Positions 1-9,350 of a stretch of DNA of 64,000 nt are shown one piece after another. The position numbers and the translations under genes were made by a program. The DNA lies in NCBI GenBank assembly GCA_000750105.3, contig JPHH03000007.1, forward strand, positions 186,001 through 250,000. Reading direction: 5' to 3'. Origin of the DNA: Tolypocladium sp. Sup5 PDA-1 (taxonomy: Eukaryota > Ascomycota > Sordariomycetes > Hypocreales > Ophiocordycipitaceae). Under the pieces are notes generated by a model that was given only the letters and a program-made list of their open reading frames with translations, was not told where the DNA came from and did no database searches. Within the stretch, counting starts at the first letter, position 1; each line of letters begins with the position of its first letter.

Positions 1-1287
1 GTAGCCGCAATTTTGTCAGGTCAAGATTCATTGCGGCGAAGCGGCAGGCGATGTTGGATACCAAAGCGTTGAATCAGGTTTGTGCTTCCCTCGTGTGCCC
101 TCAACAGAATTGCAAGCTGACATCCTCGCAGATATTTATGGTCAAGACATAGACTTGGCGCTCGCATACAAAAGAATTACGCATCGTCATAGCGGCACTG
201 TACATAGAAAGGCGTTTGCGCTGGATAGCGCGGTTCATGGCACCAAGTATGTTGATGCCTGATTTGTAGGTAGATTGTCTGACTGAAGCGGCGGCATCCC
301 TCAGTTCAGTGATGGAATCGATTCAAGTTCCGGAAAGCACTTTCCGTCGACACTTTACACAATCTTGCCTTGCGTAATGCTACATACGGGGCGTCTGTCG
401 CATGCAGAACGTAAGGATACGGGGGTCTTCTACGCTCCTCCCGTCGATCATCCACGGACGGGCGCCTCGGATCAGTCGACTAATAAGAATCACGTCGAAT
501 TCAGAGTCGCCTCGAGCGGAGCACATACTCCGTACCTGGATCTGCTTTCAAATGACTGGTGAATGATTTCTGCAGTGATGCACGAACAATGAGCCCGTCA
601 CGTGCAGCAGTTGCTGCCTGTTGCGGGCGACCTGCGCCTGGCAACCACCTGTTCAGGAGCACGCCTGCCACCATAAATACTCCTCTTCCCTCTTCCTCTT
701 TCCAGACCTTTTCTCCTTCTTCATCTCCTCATATTCCCTTCGCTCTACCACCGTGTTTTGTTTTCTTCCACACAACACGCATCCGGCAACACTTCAGTCT
801 GCGTGCACAACTGCACATCATCTCCAAGATGCCTCTTCATCACAGGCACATCAATGCTTTCGAGCGTGTACCATGCCCATCCCTCGCTGGTAACTTCCCT
901 ACCCTTGTCGCGAGACGCGATGGCGTTTGCAGTGAAACACACCATGATGAAGACGCCATGAAGCCGATGCCATCATGAACACCAAACACTGCCTTGCCTT
1001 GCACGCGTCTGCATGTGTCAGCTTTCGTTGAACGCGTCAAAGCAGGAAAATTCCGACGTGCTTCTACCTGTTGGCCTGCCTGCTGGATCATGAATATCTC
1101 GTGAGTAACATCATCCTCTAGAAGACTCATCGTCACTGACCGTTCTGCAGGACACATCATCGTCGCCTTCCACGGCCATTCAATCTTGACTGCCAGTACC
1201 ACTGGAAAGCAACTCTCAGGCTCTGCCGCCATCCAAGCAAAGAGTCATGATTTAGGCACGCCGTCGACCGAGAGGAGGTATCTTGGT

Positions 1288-2165
1288 CCTGGGCAGGACG
1301 TTAAAAGGCCCAACCGCAGCCCTGTGCTGCAGAGTGTGACAGTTTTGTCACGCGCACGGAAAGAAAGGTCAGCCACACTAACCACTCACCATCACAATAA
1401 TCTCTTGCTGATAACGACAGGTTCATGATGGACAGAGTGATGTCGGAGCTCACGCATATGGAACATACATGTGCCGCCAGCCAAACTTCACGACATTGCT
1501 CTATCATCGGAGCTGCCTCGTTAAACCGAGTCTGGCGAGAGTTCAGTACTCACGACACCGCTGCTCTGAGGAGAGCGGTACTCAGAAACGGGACAGTCTC
1601 AGGATGGTAACACAACCTGCAGCATCTGGCCACGGCCGGGTGTACAAGAACCAATGGCAACAATTCTTCCGTCTTTACGGAGCACTCAAAATCCTGGGCA
1701 CGATGCAAAAGGCCCAACAGCAACCAGGTTGCGAAACTGTCAGGAATGCACCGTTATTCCAACGGACAGTGAGTACCACGGATCCGCAATATTTCATAGT
1801 CTTGTGCTGACGATGGCAGGCCCATGACAGATAGAGTCATGTCAGTGGCAACAGCTTCTGTAGCTCACGCACAGGGAACGTACATGTGCCGCCAGCCAAA
1901 CTTCACGACATTGCTTTATCATCTGAGCTGCCTCGTTACCCATCGGTCCTCCATAGTGAGGCTGATTCTCTCTCTTTCAAAAACGGGACACTTTCAGGAC
2001 GGCAACACAACCTGGAGCATCTTGGGCACGATGAAAAAGGTCCAATGGCAACATAGTTTCCGTTTCGCGGATGCACTTCATCAACAAACTCCTGGGCATG
2101 AGGGGAAACGGCCCAACAGCAACCAATGTTGCTCCAATAAAGGAGCCTCGATGAGAACGGCTTCT
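1288..2165. repeat. Degenerate tandem repeat, about 400 bp units
   Basis: The marker CCTGGGCA recurs at 1288, 1693 and 2091, giving periods of 405 and 398 bp. Each time it is followed by a diverged run ending in a GGCCCAAC-like block. Inside the first two units, a nearly identical stretch of about 60 bp (1469-1527 and 1883-1940, containing ACATGTGCCGCCAGCC) is preceded by a diverged ATGA.AGA.AGAGT.ATGTC block. A third match (CAATGGCAACA) lies at 1652 and 2043. The third unit is partial and fades out near 2165. The units differ by many substitutions and small indels, so this is an old duplication. Confidence 0.75.
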
Positions 2166-2287
2166 TAAGCCAGGAAGAAAGGTCAACGGTCCTACAATTG
2201 GGCCAAGGCCTTCCAGCGAGAGAGATTCTCGCAACTATACTCTCCAATCGTGACGACTGATGCGAGATGAGTGCGACAGGTCGGTGG

Positions 2288-2411
2288 GTCGCCTTTCGGT
2301 CTTCCCGTCAGGCGATTTGCTGGGGCAGCTATTGCATTAATGGCCAGTAAAGTCGTTTTACGGTTCTCCCGTGAGATGACTTGCTGGAGCAGCCATTACA
2401 ATACGATGGCC
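2288..2411. repeat. Diverged 64 bp direct duplication
   Basis: The stretch from 2288 to about 2345 and the stretch from 2352 to 2411 align along their length. Shared landmarks are GTCG near the start, CTTGCTGG/TTTGCTGG in the middle and ATGGCC at the end. Most differences are transitions. It directly follows the larger tandem repeat and may belong to the same decayed element. Confidence 0.6.
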
Positions 2412-3258
2412 GCAGGTTTCTTCAGGTCTGGGTCCTTTCTGAAGGGGATAAACGCGATAGTAAGAGCAACATGCCCGGTCAACGACAATCAACACCGCGC
2501 GGCAGAAGCTACTTTGCCCCGGAGCCAGCATCTCGGACTCGGCCGAGGAGAATCCTGGCCCACAATGCGCCGCCATTCGGTTTGACCGAATGTCCACATT
2601 TGGGGTGCCAGGACCTGGAGAAACGCCGCGGGCGTGGGATGGTCGCGTCTCCCTGATGGTACATTGCCATCAACGCCCGTTCACTCGGAGCAGCAGGGTG
2701 GAGATTGGGGGGTATTATCGACAAGGGGGGACATCAGGTGGGGGATTTCAGTTCAAGCGGGATGACGGTTGATTCTCAAATGTGTAACCAGCTGGACTTC
2801 GCAAATTCAAGCCTGACATTGTCCCCACGTTAGCCGGCCTTGCCGCAGGCTGCGTGACTGTGGAGGAGTGTAGGTTCAAGGCTGCTGGTCGTCAAACGCT
2901 TGCCGTCGTCTTCCAGCCTGGAGTTCGACTGCTTGACGTGGACGGAGGGCTACAGCTACGTGGTAGCCGTTGATTTAGACTGATAATTGTTCCCAGGGGC
3001 TTCTCTCGTGAATTGCATGGCACAGCACGTGGGGACTGAGGGATGAGGCAGAGGAAAGCGAGAAATCTGACAAAATATGTCTCTCAGTTCTGCAGTCTTT
3101 TACAAGTTTGGCGAGCTCCTCCAGCAAACTCCGAAGCACCATCCATTGCTAGTTTCAGTTCCCGACCGAACAGCGTTGCGTAGTAGTAATATACAAGAGA
3201 GAAGCAGGGCGTCCGCGGGGCGATGCATGTGGGGGGCCCCATTATCGTGTGCAAGCAA

Positions 3259-3593
3259 TTACTTGGAGTTGCGGCCAAAGTTGCTGTGAGAGGGGCGTGT
3301 CAGTTAGCTTGGCCTGATGGAAGCAATACGGGGGAAGTCGGGCGTACTTGTGGAACAACTGGCTGAAGACGCCGCCCTTGGCTGCCTGGTCGGACATGCT
3401 CTGGCGGCGGGCGGCGTCAGCGTTGTTCTTTTGCTGCTGGAGGCTCTCGAAGGCGGGCATGAGGTGGCCGGAGCTCTGGTGGCGGTGTCGTGTTAGCGAT
3501 GATCTTCCAGGTAGCCTCAGAGGGGAGGGGGACATCTACCCTGCGACGGGCGCCGGTGGTGGTGGTGTTTTGGTTCTGGTTGGGCTCGCTCAT
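3259..3593 (-). CDS. Small conserved-looking fungal protein, 68 aa
   Basis: The proposed exons are 3540-3593, 3348-3475 and 3259-3283, together 69 codons including the TAA stop. Both introns (64 nt each) have a GT donor, a CTAAC branch site 15-19 nt before the acceptor, and a CAG acceptor. Splicing keeps one clean frame. The protein starts MSEPNQNQNTTTTGARRR, continues with an SSGHLMPAFESLQQQKNN segment rich in Gln, Asn and Ser, and ends VFSQLFHNNFGRNSK. It has no signal peptide or membrane segment. I recognise the style of a widespread short ascomycete protein of unknown function but cannot name it. A pipeline with a minimum ORF length would miss it, because no single exon exceeds 43 codons. 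Confidence 0.7.
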
Positions 3594-4583
3594 GGTGACG
3601 GCTGGTGAGCAGAGGACGGACGGTGGTTTTGTTTGGAGATGGATTCAAGCTGGTGGTGATGGCTTTCAAGATTCAGCGTGCGCCGGGTGTGACGACGAGG
3701 ATGAGATGCAGTACATGCCTGGCACGACGGTGAGGGGGCGGTGCCTCTTTTAATCCCAGAGCTGTCTACATGAATGAGGGGCAGTCTCCCCTTCCCATCC
3801 CACCTCATTCATAATCTGCAACTGACTGCCCGCAGTTCCATTACCAACCGCCGTGCGAGCAATGGGCGGACAAGCTTTCCCGCCGCCGTGGCGTGACCCA
3901 GTGACGTCTCTGTCCGCCCCCCTCCTCTGCTCACTCGAGCCACACAACGACCTGCTCCCCTCCCCCCCTCGATCGGCACCATGGAGCTTTTCCGTCTCGC
4001 TGCGCGTCTCGGGACGCTCCAAGCCCAGCCGTTTTGTCAGCATGGGGCACGCGAGCGAACAAACGAACGAACGAACGGACGGACGGGTTCTTCCATCCCT
4101 TCGGGGCTCCGACGAGCACCGGCAGCTGGCGTCAAGCACATAGTTCGATACCCGCGCGGGATCCACGCCCCCCCGCCATCGAGGCTCGAGCCGTTAGTAC
4201 GGAGTAGGTCAAGTATGTACGCGTCTTTCCGTCTCTCGATCGCGGCGTGTACATAAATGAAACGCACATGGACGCACATGGCGATCGTCCCGCGTCATCG
4301 GTTTGCCGTGACGTTGACCCTCTGAAGAATGGGGATCCACCTACCGGACTCGGGTCACGGTGGGGCCTCCGAACAGGACCCTGCATGTCCCCACGATCGG
4401 CGCCGTTGTCCAGCACTCCCTTGACTCCCCTGACTCCCCAAGATGATAGCATCATCCCAGTCTCTAGCGAAATCGGAATATTGAGACACAGCTGCTTGAA
4501 ACCTCTCATCTCTCATCCAGTCAGTCATCAAATCTCGTTCATCTTTTGTCTACATAATTCTTCCACGACCTGACATCGCCCCT
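3594..4583. other. Intergenic, with GAAC tetranucleotide repeat
   Basis: This lies between the start of the small minus-strand gene and the 3' end of FRS2. It contains a short (GAAC)/(GGAC) microsatellite at about 4051-4086. No coding region can be supported on either strand. Confidence 0.6.
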
Positions 4584-6190
4584 CTATTCCTTTTCTAATC
4601 TCACTGCAGCGTTCCGCTCAATGAACCCCAAGTCTACCTTGTGGCCCAGCAGCTCTCGGATGTTCGAAATCTTGTACTTGATCATCGTCGGCCGCTCCAG
4701 ACTCAGCCCCCACCCAAACACCCGCATGTCCTTGGGCAACCCCATGGCCTCGAGCATCTCCGGCCGGAACATGCCGCTGTTGCCAATCTCCACCAGCTTG
4801 TTCAGGCCCTTGTGGAAGCTGAAAATCTCCATGCTGGGCTCCGTGTACGGGTTGTACGCCGGTTTGAACTTGAGGTCCGTGATGCCCATCTTGCCAAAGA
4901 AGATCTCCATAAACTCCATCAGACCGCCCAGGGACAGGCCGTAGTCGGCAATGACACCCTCGACCTGGTGGAACTCGGCAAGATGCGTGGCATCGACCGT
5001 CTCGTTGCGGAACACACGGTCGATTGAAAAGTATCTCGCCGGCTTCGGCCGCCCATCTGGGCCCTTGGTCGCCGCCAGCTTGTGCAGCATGGCTGCCGAG
5101 ATGGACGTCGTGTGCGTTCGCAGCACCAGCTTCAGGGACTCCTCTGCAGCCCAGGGGTATCTGTAGCCAATGGATCCATACTTGCCGTTCTGGTGCACCT
5201 CCTTGACGTTGTTCCAGTACGCCTCCGTATCCTGGCCCTCGCCCTGCGGCCGCGGCTTATCGCCGACCTTGGGGTCGGAGATGTAGAAGGTGTCTTGCAG
5301 GTCTCGCGCGGGATGTTGTTGCGGGACGAAGAGGGCGTCAAAGTTCCAGAATCCCGTCTCGACGAACTTGTTGGTCGGCATCTCCTCGAAGCCCATCTCG
5401 AAGAAGATTTGGCGGAACTCGTGCCGCACCTTGTTCAGCGGGTGCAGGGCGCCGGCATTCTGGTCGGAACCAAGCGCCTTGAAGTTGTAAGGCTTGAAAG
5501 TGGCCGTTTTCCATGCGCCAGAGGTAATCATGTCGGCCGTCAGGTCCGTCTCCTCCTTTTGGATCTCCAGCGCGAACTTGGGCCCCTTTTCGATCTTGAA
5601 GGTGATGATCTTTTGCATGCGAATGAGCTTGCGCTTCTTGAGGTCGTTGATGACCTTGGCGTCGCCCGTCCGTGCCTCCTTGATCTGTTGCAGCTGTGCG
5701 CGGGTGACATCCTCGATCGACTCGGCCTGTTGGGTTCGAAGTCAGCTCGACGGTTCGGGCATGTCCAGTCCATTCATCACGGCATGGAACGTACAGTGGC
5801 AACCAGCTTGCCGTCCTTGCTCTTGGAGATCCACTTCTCCCTGAAGGCTTTGCCCTGACCCAGCTTCGTCACGTTCTTGTCGCCAATGGCCTTCTCCAGC
5901 TCCTGGACCGTCAGGCCGTCCATGGCCTGCTTCAGGGCCTCAAAGACGCGCGCCTCGTGGCTTCCATGGGAGGCAATCTGCTCAGCCTCGGGTTCCAAGA
6001 GAGCCTCCTCGCGCTCAATGGTCTCGTAGTTGATCATCGACCGGGAGCCCAGCCGGTCGAGGGCACCCTTAAGCTCCTGGAAGGGGGCGGCGGGGAAGGC
6101 ATCGACGGACTGGATCGGGCTCTGCGTCGACAGCGCCTGCAGGATCTGGGTAGTGAGACCCCCCGCGGGGGTGGCGCTCGAGGTCGTCAT
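4584..6190 (-). CDS. FRS2: Cytosolic phenylalanyl-tRNA synthetase, alpha subunit
   Basis: The exons are 5795-6190 and 4584-5726, giving 512 aa. The intron has a GTACGT donor and a CAACAG acceptor and leaves phase 0 on both sides. The protein is the catalytic subunit of the alpha2-beta2 enzyme that charges tRNA-Phe in the cytosol. The N-terminal part (about 1-150) is the winged-helix DNA/tRNA-binding-like region of eukaryotic PheRS alpha. The C-terminal half is a class II synthetase core, with motif 2 as FRNETVDATH (about residues 371-380) and motif 3 as GWGLSLERPT. It ends ERNAAVRLEKE, as expected for a complete C-terminus. Length fits the family (yeast about 500 aa). It faces the DSC4-like gene across 425 bp. 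The long antisense open frame over exon 2 is a GC-bias shadow. Confidence 0.97.
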
Positions 6191-6615
6191 CGTGTCTGCG
6201 CTCCCTATAATCCGCTCGGAAGCATGCCAGAGAGAGGGTGAAAATGAAGGAGCTGCCCCTCGTCGTGTTCTTCTGGCTGAGTCACTTGCGATGGACTTTT
6301 TGGCACACCACGAGTTTAGGTGGGGTGTTTGAGGACAGTACGTACCAAGCCCGCTGCACCTCAGCCGCTATCGGATTTAGTATTGATCCTGGGCGGCAAC
6401 GGCACGCTTGACCATATGCAGCTGTGATCGATAAGCTCCAGCGGCAACGTCAGCGCCCTTGAAACCCATCCCTCGACCCTCGGCAGATTCCATTGCGCCA
6501 GCAGGCAGCTAGGCCTCGTATCATCCCAACCCCGACGCCCATGACAAGCACCGCTTGAACTCGAGCTGCTTCAATGCAAAACAAGCTCATCCAGCGCAGA
6601 TGACGAGAGCCAACT
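6191..6615. promoter_or_regulatory. Shared upstream region of FRS2 and DSC4
   Basis: These 425 bp separate two start codons pointing away from each other, so they must hold the promoters and 5' leaders of both genes. I see no TATA box at a convincing distance and no further coding region. Confidence 0.6.
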
Positions 6616-7751
6616 ATGAGCCATGATCCCTCGCCAGCCTGGACGGCGCGGAACTACGATACGACGTCCCCGGGAGACGCAGAGCTGCACGACGACGCGG
6701 CGCTGAACCCCGACGAAGCGATCGACAACAATGGCGGGTCGCCCTCACGCTCTCGCTCCCGCTCCGACTCGCGGCGGCGGCGCAAGAAGAAGAGCAAGAA
6801 GAAGCGCAACCCGGGGCTCGTAAAGAAGCTGGCGTTCATCACCCATCTGCTCAGGACGCTTGACCTCGTCGTGTTTGCAGAACTGAGCGCCCTGTATTAT
6901 ATGGAGTATGCGGTGCTCCTCCAAATGTCATCTACAGATGCTGACAGCTCTCGTTTAAATAAAGATGCTCCATGTTTCGGTTCTTGCTGCGCTCTGCCGG
7001 CCAGTACATGTACCTGACGCCCAAAGACGAGTCGTTTCCCTTCCTCATGCCGGCCAGCCGCATCCACGTCCTGCTCGTCGTTATACCCAACATCATCTGC
7101 ATGATGCTACACTTGTTTGGTTCGCTGCCCACGGGACCCGACTTCCATCGAGGATACCAACACGGAGGGCTCATCATCGACTTCATCGGGCAGAGGCCTC
7201 CGACTTATAGACTATACTACCTGCTGGCGGACGTGGTCATCCTGGCCGCGCAGTGCCTGATGTTGACGGTGCACACGCAGCGAGAGAAGCTGCGCGTGAC
7301 GCTCAAGACCTTTCGCCCCTTGGTGCCCGAGCTGGTGCAGGAGGTGGCGGCTGCGCGCTCGACGGAGGATTTAGACGCGGAGGAACGAGGCGTTCTGAGA
7401 GATGCGCCCGATACGATGTTGGATGAGACGGAGGGCATTGAACTGGGACCCATGGCAGCCTCTCAAGAAGGAGGCCAGGGCAGTGGGCAGGCAGGGGAAT
7501 CCGAATCGCTGCTACGGGAAACCTCAAACGACGATACCCCTAGGACACACCTATCCGACATTATGGCTTCGGGAAATGCGGTCCTGAGCGAGTACCACGT
7601 CGTTCAGTCGATCATGTCGGCGGCGATAGACCTCGAGCGCACGGCTGCGCATTCGCTGCAGACCATTAGCTATGGGGCTACGATGGCGGCCTTGCAAGCC
7701 CGACGACGAGGAGCTGCCGCGCAGGCTCGGTCACAACGTCCCAACAGATAG
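6616..7751 (+). CDS. DSC4: DUF1746 membrane protein, Dsc4-like E3 ligase subunit
   Basis: The exons are 6616-6905 and 6965-7751, giving 358 aa. The intron runs from a GTATGC donor to an AAAG acceptor preceded by GCTGAC; joining restores YYMECSMFRFLLR across the boundary. The N-terminus (about 1-60) is acidic, then carries SR- and KKKSKKK-type basic runs. Hydrophobic segments follow near VVFAELSALYYM, IHVLLVVIPNIICMMLHLFG and YLLADVVILAAQCLML, which make up the DUF1746 region. In fission yeast Dsc4 belongs to the Golgi Dsc ubiquitin ligase complex that activates SREBP, and the same family is assigned here by domain. The C-terminal 140 residues are low-complexity and cytosolic-looking. It converges with RCL1, with only 91 bp between stops. 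Confidence 0.82.
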
Positions 7752-7842
7752 GACTGGAGCAGCGGCAAAGTAATGCTACAACGAGGCAAAACCATTTGCA
7801 TCGTTCCCAATCTGTGAACTTGAAACCAGTCTCTGGTCGACC

Positions 7843-9054
7843 TTACGCTATCTTCCTGCCCACGTTACCAACGCCAGAACCCTTGACCGAAATGATAATG
7901 TCTCCCGTCTCGTCGTCCACGTCCCTCAGTCCCCAACTGCTTGCGCCAAACGTCTTTAGGTCCCTCGCCAGCCCCACCGACTCCTCCGTCCCGATGACCT
8001 CCTTGCCTATTCTTAACCGCCCGACGTCTTCTGATCCCATGGCCATGAGTATTAACATTGCGCTGGCGGATACCTGGCTCACGCAGCCTCCTTGCGCGAT
8101 CGCCTCCAGCAGCTGGTATGCGCATCTCTTTCCAATCTCTTCCGGCACCTGCCCGCCCGACGGCGGGACCACCACGTCCGCCGAGTATAGCACGCCCACG
8201 GAGCTGGACTCTGCTACCAGACTCAACCCGAAGCCGATGCCCAGCCGCCGCTTGCTCCCGGCCTTGTCTGTCGGCACCAGCGGCGCCTGGTCGTACTGCG
8301 CAGCGACGTGGATATCGGATACGAGGGGGTTCAACACCTCGCGCGCGGAATGGATCATGCGAGCGTTGTTCGAGGCGGAGACGCCGGTACAGTATGCGAC
8401 GCCTCGTATCCTCTTTATCCGGCCGGGGTTGCGGTTCAGGTGCAACGTCTTGGGTAGCCGGACCTGACTCGCGAATCGCAGCTCAACACAGCCGCCGCCG
8501 CCTTTACCACCGGGGCCGGCGCAGGATCTTTGCAGCACCCTCAGCTCGATTCTTGCAGGAGGGATGCCGAACAGGCCGAAGAGAGGGAGGATGGCGGTTC
8601 GGAATGTGTCGACCGAGACGTCGCCGGTCTCGGTAGCCGAGGTAATGACACCAGAGCCGGAGAATCGGACATTCATGTGTGCTTTCGAAAAGGGCGCCAG
8701 GAGGCATAGCGGCAGCAGAAAGTACGTGACGCCTCTCGTGCAGGTATCCGGGATGCTGTGCTCGATAACATCACCCTCCGTCGCGCCCTGACCGGCAATC
8801 GTGCCAGCGATCAACCCGGGATGGTACGTAATCGTCGTTCCCGTGTACGAAATCTGCATCGAGCTGCCATTGGTGATGGCCTCGAGGAGCCGCAGGAACG
8901 AGATCTCATGAGGGGCAAGGCCCGGGTTCGTGGGCGACGTGCTTCGGATCTTGGAGATGTGGACGGGCCGGCCGGTGAGGGTCGAGATGACGAGGCGCCG
9001 GGTGAATGACCGGTGGCCTGTGAAGCGCAGGTACTCGGGCGGCGGATTGGACAT
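7843..9054 (-). CDS. RCL1: RNA 3'-terminal phosphate cyclase-like protein Rcl1
   Basis: This is a single exon of 403 aa, starting at the ATG of MSNPPPEYLRFTGHRSFTRR. The same frame stays open upstream to 9258, but with no ATG. The protein has the RTC fold, visible in GHRSFTRRLVISTLTGRP at the N-terminus, HPGLIAGTI, and the insert region with the SGSGVIT and GKGGGG loops. In true cyclases a C-terminal histidine is adenylated; the equivalent stretch here (QVSASAMLILMAMGS) has no histidine. That fits Rcl1, the non-cyclase member which works with Bms1 in 18S rRNA processing in the nucleolus. Length matches eukaryotic Rcl1 (about 370-400 aa). It is divergent from the PPR gene across 296 bp. Confidence 0.93.
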   Translation of the reverse strand: MSNPPPEYLRFTGHRSFTRRLVISTLTGRPVHISKIRSTSPTNPGLAPHEISFLRLLEAITNGSSMQISYTGTTITYHPGLIAGTIAGQGATEGDVIEHSIPDTCTRGVTYFLLPLCLLAPFSKAHMNVRFSGSGVITSATETGDVSVDTFRTAILPLFGLFGIPPARIELRVLQRSCAGPGGKGGGGCVELRFASQVRLPKTLHLNRNPGRIKRIRGVAYCTGVSASNNARMIHSAREVLNPLVSDIHVAAQYDQAPLVPTDKAGSKRRLGIGFGLSLVAESSSVGVLYSADVVVPPSGGQVPEEIGKRCAYQLLEAIAQGGCVSQVSASAMLILMAMGSEDVGRLRIGKEVIGTEESVGLARDLKTFGASSWGLRDVDDETGDIIISVKGSGVGNVGRKIA

Positions 9055-9350
9055 TTTTGTGTCGTTTTGCCGCTCTTCGCATGGGGGTTTCTGGGCTGGT
9101 TGCTGGACCGCAGGGTCGCGGGAGCAGGTTACAAAAATTAATTTTCTGCCCGATCTTGGTTTGCACGGTGGCTGAAAGCAGTAGGCGGTGAATCGGACAC
9201 CACCGTAAAACAGCGGCTCGGTACCTGTTCTAGCGGTCTTATCGATAGCGACCAGCAACTTCAGTTCGACCTTCTCGCGACTCTCACAGGGGCATGTAAA
9301 AGTTCAAGATCACTTGCGCGCAGCAACTTCTGGCAGCACCGCGCCGAAGC

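Larger units (their letters stand above)
1..3258. other. Gene-free stretch with decayed repeats
   Basis: No open frame in this stretch has a recognisable domain, a sustained coding bias or a convincing intron-exon structure. It holds the tandem repeats listed separately at 1288-2165 and 2288-2411. Short frames on both strands overlap each other and look like chance. A distal promoter or a fast-evolving orphan gene cannot be excluded. Confidence 0.6.

Noticed and set aside
5082..5858. 258-codon open frame antisense to FRS2
   Set aside because: It mirrors GC-rich third positions of the real gene, crosses the FRS2 intron and has no domain.
9055..9258. Upstream in-frame extension of RCL1
   Set aside because: There is no ATG in the extension, and the usual Rcl1 N-terminus begins at the ATG 9054.
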